Assembly: GCA_030145305.1 (NCBI GenBank)
Contig: JAQYVX010000015.1
Span: forward strand, 1 to 36,898
Direction: 5' to 3'
Length of the DNA stretch: 36,898 bases
Source: Halarcobacter sp.
Lineage (GTDB): Bacteria > Campylobacterota > Campylobacteria > Campylobacterales > Arcobacteraceae
This document shows positions 17,784 to 25,065 of this stretch, in pieces. The position numbers and the translations under genes were made by a program. Each line of letters opens with the position of its first letter. The stretch's first letter is position 1. The notes beneath the pieces are model-generated. The model made no database searches and was not told the DNA's origin. It saw only the letters and a program-made list of their open reading frames with translations.

Positions 17784-19006
17784 TTAATCCAAAGATTATA
17801 GATTCTATTTTTTCTTCAGCTTCAATTCAAAGATGGAATGACTACCCACGAATGGTTGAACTTGTAGAATTAGATAAACAAGCTCATAAATTTATTATTG
17901 CATATTTTATTGCAAAATTTGAAAAAGACGTAAACTATACTCACTTAATAGAAGCTGGCATTTATGAGTTTCTAAGACGTGTTGTTGTTACAGATATAAG
18001 ACCTGATGTATTTAGAAATGCTTTACAAAAAAAAGCAAAAGAAATAAATGCATGGGTAATTGCGAACTTAAAAACATCAATTGAAGGTATTGATAATGGA
18101 AACTTTTTACAAAAATTTGAAGACTATTTATCAAACCCTAATATGTATAAAAAAGAAAGATTTATTTTAAAAGCAGCTTCATATCTTTCTACTAGATGGG
18201 AGTTTTTAATTGTATATCAAACATCAGCTTTTTTATCAGATATTGATGATGTTAAAAAAAGTGTTGAAGAAGAAATTGAAGATTATTATGAATTAATTGG
18301 TGTTAGAAAAATTGCATTAAATAAAAAATTAGCAAAAATAGTTGATTTAAGTGGAAGATTAAGATTTCAAAAAAGATGGGCTCAAACACCAAGAGTTCCT
18401 GAAACATCAGTTTTAGGGCATATGCTAACAGTTGCTATTTTCTCTTACTTTTATTCACTTGAAGTAAATGCTTGTGATAAAAGATTACAAAATAACTTTT
18501 TTGTCTCACTTTTTCATGATTTACCAGAAGCCTTAACTAGAGATATTATAACACCCGTTAAATACTCAGTAGATGATTTATCTGAAATTATTGCAGAGTA
18601 TGAAATCAAAAAAATCAATGAAGAAATTCTGCCAAATGTGCCTGAATTTATGCATGATGAATTTCGTTATATTTTAGGTCTTAATAAAAATAAAAAAGAT
18701 GAATTTCAAAATAGAATTAATGAAGATGAAATAAAAGTTATAGATGATGTTTCAAAATATAATATGGACAAATATAATGCCATTGATGGAGCAGCATTAA
18801 AACAATGTGATAAACTCTCAGCTTTTGTAGAAGCATCCTTATCTATTTCACATGGAATAAAATCAAAAGAACTAGTAAATGGTAAAAAGCTGATAATGAA
18901 AGGTCTAAAAGAAATTCAAGGAATAAACTTCTTAGATATAGCAAAACAAATTGACGAAGAATTTTGTACAACAGGTCAAACTCAAGTTAGAATGGATTTT
19001 GATTAA
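17780..19006 (+). CDS. HD-domain hydrolase (YfbR-like)
   Basis: A 408-residue soluble protein with an HD phosphohydrolase core in its second half. Candidate metal residues are H214 (VLGHMLTVAIF), H246-D247 (LFHDLPEALTRDIITPVK) and D344 (QCDKLSAFVEA), matching the arrangement of the HD_3/YfbR 5'-deoxynucleotidase family. The first 200 residues are helical and unlike YfbR, so the protein is about twice the size of that enzyme. Start overlaps the 48-residue membrane ORF. It may act on nucleotides, but the substrate is an inference. Confidence 0.8.
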   Translation: MINPKIIDSIFSSASIQRWNDYPRMVELVELDKQAHKFIIAYFIAKFEKDVNYTHLIEAGIYEFLRRVVVTDIRPDVFRNALQKKAKEINAWVIANLKTSIEGIDNGNFLQKFEDYLSNPNMYKKERFILKAASYLSTRWEFLIVYQTSAFLSDIDDVKKSVEEEIEDYYELIGVRKIALNKKLAKIVDLSGRLRFQKRWAQTPRVPETSVLGHMLTVAIFSYFYSLEVNACDKRLQNNFFVSLFHDLPEALTRDIITPVKYSVDDLSEIIAEYEIKKINEEILPNVPEFMHDEFRYILGLNKNKKDEFQNRINEDEIKVIDDVSKYNMDKYNAIDGAALKQCDKLSAFVEASLSISHGIKSKELVNGKKLIMKGLKEIQGINFLDIAKQIDEEFCTTGQTQVRMDFD

Positions 19007-19015
19007 AGAATAAAT

Positions 19016-19046
19016 AAACTAAAAGAGAAAAACTCTCTTTTAGTTT
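19016..19046. terminator. Bidirectional terminator
   Basis: A 13-bp perfect stem (AAACTAAAAGAGA at 19016-19028 with its complement at 19034-19046) around a 5-base loop lies exactly between the converging HD-domain and TonB-receptor genes. A short T run follows on the plus strand (part of TTTT at 19044-19047); on the minus strand the stem also ends in T. Confidence 0.75.
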
Positions 19047-21019
19047 TAAAAACTATATTTTAAATTTACGTAGAAATATCTTCCTGGGTCATTCATTAGC
19101 TCAGTATCTCCAATCCCAATATATTTAATATCATTATAGGTATTTGTTGAAGCATAAGTTTTATCAAAAATATTATCAATACCTAATGTCACATCAAAAT
19201 TTTTGTTTATTTTATGATTGTACTTTGTATTAATAACAGCATATCCTGCTAAATCTTGTTCTCCATTATCTTCATCATAATTACTCCATGATTTTGATGC
19301 TATCAATTGTGTAGTTAATATGCTAGGTCCAAAATCATAACTTAATGCTAAATTTGCTTTTAATGGTGGAATTTCAGCTAAATCTTTATCTGTTTGACCA
19401 GATAGAGGATTGTCTTTTTTACCTTTTAAATAACTAATACCATAATCCAAAATCATGTTATTGCCAATTAAATAATAACCAGAAACTTCAGCACCATATA
19501 TTTTTGCGTCAATATTTTCAAAACTAACGCCATTTTTATTATAAATATAATCTTTTAATTTAGAATAAAAGATTTTTGATTTTATAGAAAAATCTCCAAA
19601 TCTTTTTTCAATTCCTAAATCAATTTCATAATTTTTTGTTGCTTTTAGATCATCATTTCCAGGAATTGTACCGTTAGCATTAGTAATATATAACTCTCTT
19701 GCATCAGGTACTCTTTCGGCTTTCCCAATTCCAGCAAAGATTTTTGTATCCTCATCTACATTATATACTGAAAATATATGCCCATTTAAAGCATTATAAT
19801 TATTGTCATTTCTTGTAGTATCATCAGTTTTTATTGATGTATTATCATATCTAGCTCCAACTTCAATATCAAGTTTTCCAAATGATTTTTCATACTGTGA
19901 AAAAATTGCCCTATTATCTGTATCTGTACTTGGAATAGAATTTCTAATATGCGATTTTATCTTATTATAATAATGCCCTTTCCAGTTTCTTGTTGAAGTA
20001 TCTACTCCTAATAACAATTCTCCATTTGCAATATCCATTGAGTTTTTGATTTTTGTACCCCAAATTGACGATTTCATATGGTTTGTCATTTGCATTGCAC
20101 CATTATCTCTTAAAGTTGTACTCATTGGATGGTCAACTTTTGAATAATAATATTCAGCATTTAACTCTTTTGAATATTTACCTAAATTTCTTTTTGTATA
20201 TCCAATTGTATAAATGTCAGAATCATCATAATCTGCATCCATTGGTGTATTTGGATAAAGTACATTATCACTTCTATTTGCTGTATAAGATAACTCAAAT
20301 TCAGAACTATCATCTAAATTTATAATTGTTTTTGTAAGTAAAGTTTTCTTTTCATATGCTTTAAAATTTCTATTCTTAAGAGAATACTCACTAGTTGTTT
20401 TCGTTGCCGTTCCATTAGCAACTTGTTGTTCATAAAAATTATTACCATTTCCATCTTTATATTGGTCAGATTCTTCTTTTGATGCAGATAATAATAATTT
20501 AATATATTCATTTCCACCACTTACAGTAAAAGAACCTTTTTTATATCCAAAACTTCCAATATTTAAATTAATATCACCACTAAATTCTTGACTTGGTTCT
20601 TTAGTTTTAACCTTTACTAATCCACTTAAAGTACCAAAGTTTTCAACATCATAAGGACCTTCAGTTACTTCTACTTTCTCAATATTATTTGCTAATACAT
20701 GAGAAGTAGTTGGATCCATTCTATTAGGACAGGCACCATAAATTTTACTATTATCAATTAGTACATTGATATTATCTTTTTTTGCACCTCTTAAAATAAT
20801 ATCATTTGCAATACCACTTCTTCTTACAATTGATATTGAAGGAACATGCTTAGTTAAAGCCTCTGCTAAGTCTGCTGATTTTATTTCTTCTTCACTAATA
20901 TTCTTTATAACTTTTGTATTAATTCTTTTTTCATTTACATCAATTGACGAAAGTTCTAAAACTTCACTTGCATTTAATAATGTCATGCATACCAACGAAA
21001 AAGACGTTATTTTTTTCAT
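19046..21019 (-). CDS. TonB-dependent outer-membrane receptor, copper-receptor-like
   Basis: A 657-residue outer-membrane transporter with a signal peptide (MKKITSFSLVCMTLLNAS), an N-terminal plug (about 40-140; DIILRGAKKDNINVLIDN, VEVTEGPYDVENFGTLSG) and a beta-barrel ending in YFYVNLKYSF with the terminal Phe needed for BAM assembly. The plug carries YGACPNRMDPTTSH, giving C97 and M101 (CxxxM), and the barrel has HPM at 297-299 (HxM). These match the CxxxM plus HxM copper-site arrangement described for OprC of Pseudomonas, whose relative NosA is tied to nitrous oxide reductase. The copper assignment is inference; other metals or siderophores are possible. An AAAAAAGGA site precedes the ATG. 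No TonB/ExbBD genes are nearby. Confidence 0.82.
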   Translation of the reverse strand: MKKITSFSLVCMTLLNASEVLELSSIDVNEKRINTKVIKNISEEEIKSADLAEALTKHVPSISIVRRSGIANDIILRGAKKDNINVLIDNSKIYGACPNRMDPTTSHVLANNIEKVEVTEGPYDVENFGTLSGLVKVKTKEPSQEFSGDINLNIGSFGYKKGSFTVSGGNEYIKLLLSASKEESDQYKDGNGNNFYEQQVANGTATKTTSEYSLKNRNFKAYEKKTLLTKTIINLDDSSEFELSYTANRSDNVLYPNTPMDADYDDSDIYTIGYTKRNLGKYSKELNAEYYYSKVDHPMSTTLRDNGAMQMTNHMKSSIWGTKIKNSMDIANGELLLGVDTSTRNWKGHYYNKIKSHIRNSIPSTDTDNRAIFSQYEKSFGKLDIEVGARYDNTSIKTDDTTRNDNNYNALNGHIFSVYNVDEDTKIFAGIGKAERVPDARELYITNANGTIPGNDDLKATKNYEIDLGIEKRFGDFSIKSKIFYSKLKDYIYNKNGVSFENIDAKIYGAEVSGYYLIGNNMILDYGISYLKGKKDNPLSGQTDKDLAEIPPLKANLALSYDFGPSILTTQLIASKSWSNYDEDNGEQDLAGYAVINTKYNHKINKNFDVTLGIDNIFDKTYASTNTYNDIKYIGIGDTELMNDPGRYFYVNLKYSF

Positions 21020-21121
21020 ATTTTTCCTTTTTTCAATATTTTGTAATTCTAAATAATTTTTGTTAATTAATTGTTAATATTTAGTTTATATTAAGAAAGA
21101 TATCTAAAATAATTTTTTGGC

Positions 21122-21127
21122 TATACT
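21122..21127 (+). promoter_or_regulatory. Promoter -10 for the 96-residue gene
   Basis: GGCTATACT followed by a purine-rich block sits 17 bases before the ATG at 21145, with AAAAAAGGA as ribosome binding site. It lies in the 125-base divergent gap next to the TonB receptor, which is AT-rich and contains no recognisable Fur box. Confidence 0.5.
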
Positions 21128-21144
21128 CTTAAAAAAGGAATTTA

Positions 21145-21435
21145 ATGGCGAAAGTTGTACTTGATGTTGAAGATAAAAACTTATCAATAGTATTAAATAT
21201 CTTAGAAAATTTAAAAACTGAACTTATAAGTAATATTTCACTTGAAAATAATAATCTAAGAAATAATACTAAAAGTACTCAAAGTAATAAAAGGTATATT
21301 TCTAAAGATAAATATAAAGAAAAATTATATCAAAGAAAAAGACCATTAGAAGATGAATTTCTTGCAAAAACGACTTCCACAGGAAGATATTTATCTCCTC
21401 AAGAATTTAAAAACAAATTAAAAAAGGGTAAATAA
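21145..21435 (+). CDS. Small conserved-looking protein, function unknown
   Basis: This 96-residue protein is not recognised. It begins with a strand-helix segment (KVVLDVEDKNLSIVLNILENLK), continues with an Asn/Ser-rich stretch, and ends in a basic region (KYKEKLYQRKRP, SPQEFKNKLKKGK). The layout recalls small antitoxin or nucleic-acid-binding proteins, but no family motif is present. A clear promoter-like -10 and a good ribosome binding site precede it. The next gene follows after one base, so the two are probably coexpressed. Confidence 0.65.
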   Translation: MAKVVLDVEDKNLSIVLNILENLKTELISNISLENNNLRNNTKSTQSNKRYISKDKYKEKLYQRKRPLEDEFLAKTTSTGRYLSPQEFKNKLKKGK

Positions 21436-21436
21436 T

Positions 21437-21847
21437 ATGCAAATAATGATATTCGTACTAATCTTAATTGCATTAGTAGCTTTTATAGTATTTAGAGTAA
21501 ATAATAAATTCGGGACAAAAGAAATTACAATCTTAATCTCCTTGATTATTATAAGTATTGGTGGAATATTATATTCATTACAAGAAAATGAAACAAAAGT
21601 TCCAGAAATATTTAAAGAGAGATATCAAGCAAATAAAAATGCAAAAATATTAAAATTTTCATTCGAAAGATTAAACAATAAAAACGTTTCTTCAAACACT
21701 GAATTTATTTATAATTTTGATTATATTATCAGTAAAGATGGTAATGAATATGTTTGTAGTTTAAAAAATGTCGTTATCAAAAAAATTGAAGATGAGTATA
21801 TTTTTAATAGCTTTGATAAATTAGATGAGAAGTGTTCTAAAAAATAA
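21437..21847 (+). CDS. Small inner-membrane protein, function unknown
   Basis: The 136-residue protein has two N-terminal membrane helices (about 2-20, MIFVLILIALVAFIVF, and about 28-46, EITILISLIIISIGGILY) followed by a soluble domain of about 90 residues with two Cys (VCSLKN and EKCSKK) that could pair in the periplasm. It starts one base after the 96-residue gene, with AAAGGG as ribosome binding site inside that gene's last codons. No family is recognised. The pairing of a soluble helical protein with a two-helix membrane protein suggests a joint role. Confidence 0.7.
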   Translation: MQIMIFVLILIALVAFIVFRVNNKFGTKEITILISLIIISIGGILYSLQENETKVPEIFKERYQANKNAKILKFSFERLNNKNVSSNTEFIYNFDYIISKDGNEYVCSLKNVVIKKIEDEYIFNSFDKLDEKCSKK

Positions 21848-21852
21848 AACTA

Positions 21853-21880
21853 AGAGATATGTTATAAAATGCATATCTCT
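21853..21880. terminator. Hairpin between convergent genes
   Basis: AGAGATATG (21853-21861) and its exact complement CATATCTCT (21872-21880) flank a 10-base loop, 6 bases after the membrane-protein stop and 6 before the stop of the opposing gene. The position suggests a shared terminator, though no strong T run follows on either strand. Confidence 0.5.
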
Positions 21881-21886
21881 AAATTC

Positions 21887-22168
21887 TTAAGCTCCTCCAC
21901 CAACGCCTGATTTTAATTCACCATGAATATCATTACGAGGAATACTTTCACTAATAAGTTCAGCTTTATATAAAGCTTCTATTACTTCATCTAAATTTTC
22001 ATATGGTATCTCAATAATACCAGTTTTTTCACCACTTTCTATTCTATCTATTCTAACAACAGGATTACTAAATTCGCCATATGGTTTTTCAATATGTGCA
22101 ATATTAATTTCATCTTTTCTAGAATAATTTGCTAAAACTACTTTTTTTACTTTTAAACTCTCAGTCAT
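21887..22168 (-). CDS. 93-residue protein, function unknown
   Basis: A small soluble protein with a beta-rich centre (VVRIDRIESGEKTGIIEIPY) and a helix (ENLDEVIEALYKAEL), ending in GVGGGA. The strand-strand-helix pattern weakly recalls PUR-alpha or PC4-type single-stranded nucleic acid binders, but I do not claim membership. TAAGGAGT is a strong ribosome binding site and GCTAAAAT (minus strand, 22204 to 22197) a plausible promoter, so the gene is transcribed alone. The Gly-rich tail is unusual for its size. Confidence 0.7.
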   Translation of the reverse strand: MTESLKVKKVVLANYSRKDEINIAHIEKPYGEFSNPVVRIDRIESGEKTGIIEIPYENLDEVIEALYKAELISESIPRNDIHGELKSGVGGGA

Positions 22169-22196
22169 AATTTACTCCTTAAAAGTATTTTAATCA

Positions 22197-22204
22197 ATTT
22201 TAGC
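22197..22204 (-). promoter_or_regulatory. Promoter -10 of the 93-residue gene
   Basis: Minus-strand GCTAAAAT, about 30 bases before the ATG at 22168, in the gap after nth. It resembles the GCTA-type -10 before pyrH and folD. Confidence 0.45.
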
Positions 22205-22247
22205 AGAAAAGACTAAGATTGTAAAACTTCTTAAGTTTAAATTAATT

Positions 22248-22904
22248 TTACGCAGGTTTAAAACTTTTTTTAGTTTTACATACATGAGGGAATAAACAAT
22301 TATCACAATCTGGACTTAAAGCCTTGCAAGTATATCTTCCAAATAAAACCATCGCTTGGTGGAAAATATGCAAATCATGACCTTTTAGCTTTTTCACTAA
22401 TTCAGCTTCTGTTTTCTCAACTGTTTTTTCATATGAAAGCCCCAGTCTATGAGAAACCCTAAATACATGAGTATCAACTGCCATTAAATTTGCACCTTCA
22501 AATTCAATCATAAATACATTTGCTGTTTTATTTCCAACACCAGCAAGCTTCATAAGTTCCTTTTGAATATGAGGAATATTTCCATCATAATTTGTAATCA
22601 CACTTTGTGCCATTTTTATAATATTTTTTGATTTATTATTAAAAAATGAACAAGATTTTAATAAATCTTTTACCTCATCCAAAGAAGCATCTGCTAGTTC
22701 AAAAACTGAAGGATATTTAAGAAAAAGTGCGGGAGTAATAATATTTACTCTTTTATCCGTACATTGTGCACTTAAAATAATGGCTATAAGTAATTCATAA
22801 TCATTTTTATAATTTAATTCAGTTACAGCATCAGAATACTTCTCTTGAAAAGCTTCTTTTATAATTTCTATATCTTCTTTGCTTGCTTTTTTTAATCTAG
22901 GCAA
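22248..22904 (-). CDS. nth: Endonuclease III
   Basis: Nth is a base-excision repair glycosylase and AP lyase for oxidised pyrimidines. The 218 residues show the helix-hairpin-helix LAGVGNKTANVF with the catalytic Lys, the catalytic Asp in AVDTHVFRVSHRLGL, and a complete 4Fe-4S loop at the C-terminus (C-x6-C-x2-C-x5-C in CKALSPDCDNCLFPHVC). Its start is 25 bases after the uvrB stop on the same strand, so two DNA-repair genes are probably cotranscribed. Confidence 0.96.
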   Translation of the reverse strand: MPRLKKASKEDIEIIKEAFQEKYSDAVTELNYKNDYELLIAIILSAQCTDKRVNIITPALFLKYPSVFELADASLDEVKDLLKSCSFFNNKSKNIIKMAQSVITNYDGNIPHIQKELMKLAGVGNKTANVFMIEFEGANLMAVDTHVFRVSHRLGLSYEKTVEKTEAELVKKLKGHDLHIFHQAMVLFGRYTCKALSPDCDNCLFPHVCKTKKSFKPA

Positions 22905-22929
22905 ATTCTATTTCCTTTTCATTTTATTT

Positions 22930-24903
22930 TTATAATTTCTTTAATTTTTCAATCTCATCACGAAGTCTAATTGCTTCTTCAAAATGTAAATCTTTTGCTG
23001 CTTTTTTCATTTGTTGATTTAATTCTATTAACATTTTTTTACGTTCACTTGCTGGCATTTTTTCTATTTTATTTTTTTTCCAAGCCAAATCATCGTACTC
23101 TTCAAGTTTTAAACTTTCATCCAAAGTTCTTTTTGTAGACGTAGGAGTAATTCCATGTTCTTTATTATGAGTTTCTTGAATTGCTCTTCTTTTATTTGTT
23201 AAATCAATAGCATATTGCATGGAATCAGTGATTCGTTTTGCATATAAGATTACTCTTCCATTTTCATTTCTAGCAGCTCTTCCCATTGTTTGGACAAGGG
23301 AAGTCTTACTTCTTAAAAAACCTTCTTTATCTGCATCTAATATAGCTACAAGTGAGGTTTCTGGAATATCTAAACCTTCTCTTAAAAGATTGATTCCAAC
23401 AAGAACATCAAATACGCCAAGCCTAAGTTCCCTTATTATATGGTTTCTTTGAATTGCATCAATATCACTATGCATATATTTTACTTTCATTCCTAAATCT
23501 GCATAATAAGAAGTAAGTTCTTCAGCCATTTTTTTAGTAAGCACTGTAACTAATACTCTTTCTTTTTTTGCTACAGTCTTTTTTATTTCATCGTGTAATT
23601 TTTCAACTTGAAATTCTGAATTTACTATTTCAATAGTAGGATCAAGAAGTCCTGTTGGCCGTATAACTTGCCTTGCTACAACTGCACTTTTTTCTATTTC
23701 CAAAGGAGCAGGTGTTGCACTTACAAAAAGATAATGTGGAGATTTTGTTATAAATTCGTCAAACATTAAAGGTCTATTATCCAAAGCACTTGGAAGTCTA
23801 AATCCATAATCAACTAAAACCTCTTTTCTAGATCTATCAGCTGCGTGCATTCCTCTAAACTGAGGTAAAGACACATGTGACTCATCAACAATAAGTAAAA
23901 AATCTTTTCCTATTTGTTCAAAATAATTCATCATAGAATAAGGAGTCTCTCCAGGTTTTAATCCAGTTAAATGTCGTGCATAGTTTTCAATTCCTTTACA
24001 CATTCCTGTTCCTTCTATCATCTCCAAATCAAACTCAACTCTTTGTTTTAATCTTTGATATTCAACTCTTCTATCTTCTTTTTCATAATATTTTAATCTA
24101 TCATCAAGCTCTTCTTCTATTTGTTTAACAGCTCGCCCTAAATTTTCACTTGTAACAACAAAAGGATTAACAGAATAAATAATAACTTCATCTACTTCTT
24201 TATGTTTTTCATTTGTTAGATATTCATGTTTTGTAATCGATTCAACTTCATCACCAAAAAATTCAACTCTAATAAATTCTTCCTCATAATACGCAGGAAA
24301 AATATCTATTACATCTCCATTTACTCTAAAATCAGCTCTATCAAAAAAGTTATCATTTCTTTTATAACCCATTTCTACAAGTTTCAATAAAAGTTCTCTT
24401 TGAGAATATTCAAAGCCAACTTCTATTCTTTGAACCATTGCTTTATATTCAGAAGGATTTCCTAAACCATAATTAGCAGATACAGAAGCAATTACAATAA
24501 CATCATCAAAAGATAGGAGTGATGCTGTTGTACTTAATCTTAATCTTTCAAGCTCGCTATTTATTGAAGAATCTTTTTCTATAAATAAATCAGTTCTAGG
24601 GATATAAGCTTCAGGTTGATAATAATCATAATATGAAATAAAATATTCAACATGATTGTTTGGGAAAAACTGCCTAAACTCAGAATACAATTGCGCTGCA
24701 AGAGTTTTATTATGAGTCATAATAAGAGTTGGCATTTGAGTTTTTTCAATAACTTTTGCCATAGTGTAAGTCTTACCAGAGCCTGTAACACCTTCTAATG
24801 TTGTATATTTATTCCCATTTAATATGGAATCACTAATTGCTTTAATTGCAGTTGGTTGGTCTCCTGCTGGAGAATATTCACTTTTTATTTTAAATTTTGC
24901 CAT
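22930..24903 (-). CDS. uvrB: Excinuclease ABC subunit B
   Basis: UvrB is the damage-verifying helicase-like subunit of nucleotide excision repair. The 657 residues show Walker A ([13 protein letters not shown]), the beta-hairpin ([12 protein letters not shown]), VDESH for Walker B, helicase motifs [20 protein letters not shown] and [12 protein letters not shown], and a C-terminal UVR domain ([20 protein letters not shown]) that contacts UvrC. Length is normal. The ATG agrees with the family N-terminus, yet no ribosome binding site precedes it, and the promoter -10 is only seven bases upstream, so the mRNA may be leaderless. Confidence 0.97.
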   Translation of the reverse strand: MAKFKIKSEYSPAGDQPTAIKAISDSILNGNKYTTLEGVTGSGKTYTMAKVIEKTQMPTLIMTHNKTLAAQLYSEFRQFFPNNHVEYFISYYDYYQPEAYIPRTDLFIEKDSSINSELERLRLSTTASLLSFDDVIVIASVSANYGLGNPSEYKAMVQRIEVGFEYSQRELLLKLVEMGYKRNDNFFDRADFRVNGDVIDIFPAYYEEEFIRVEFFGDEVESITKHEYLTNEKHKEVDEVIIYSVNPFVVTSENLGRAVKQIEEELDDRLKYYEKEDRRVEYQRLKQRVEFDLEMIEGTGMCKGIENYARHLTGLKPGETPYSMMNYFEQIGKDFLLIVDESHVSLPQFRGMHAADRSRKEVLVDYGFRLPSALDNRPLMFDEFITKSPHYLFVSATPAPLEIEKSAVVARQVIRPTGLLDPTIEIVNSEFQVEKLHDEIKKTVAKKERVLVTVLTKKMAEELTSYYADLGMKVKYMHSDIDAIQRNHIIRELRLGVFDVLVGINLLREGLDIPETSLVAILDADKEGFLRSKTSLVQTMGRAARNENGRVILYAKRITDSMQYAIDLTNKRRAIQETHNKEHGITPTSTKRTLDESLKLEEYDDLAWKKNKIEKMPASERKKMLIELNQQMKKAAKDLHFEEAIRLRDEIEKLKKL

Positions 24904-24910
24904 GAAAAAG

Positions 24911-24916
24911 ATTATA
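24911..24916 (-). promoter_or_regulatory. Extended -10 promoter of uvrB
   Basis: On the minus strand CTGATATAATCTTTTTCATG places a perfect TATAAT with a TGn extension seven bases from the uvrB ATG, so transcription would begin at or next to the start codon. No LexA-type box was noticed in the rest of this 162-base gap. Confidence 0.65.
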
Positions 24917-25065
24917 TCAGATTAATATAAATGCTTTAATAAATATTTTAGTTAATTTTTTGAGTATTTTATGAACATAAATAACTGTATACTAAATTAT
25001 ATTATCTATTAAAATCTTATAAAAGTTTAATTACAATATTATGTTTAAAATATTAGGGAAAATCA

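Noticed and set aside
20053-20520. Short frames on both strands inside the TonB receptor
   Set aside because: Low-complexity translations overlapping the barrel-coding sequence of a complete receptor.
21020-21144. Possible Fur box upstream of the TonB receptor
   Set aside because: The AT-rich gap contains TTAATTAATTGTTAA-like runs, but no arrangement close to the Fur consensus could be aligned.
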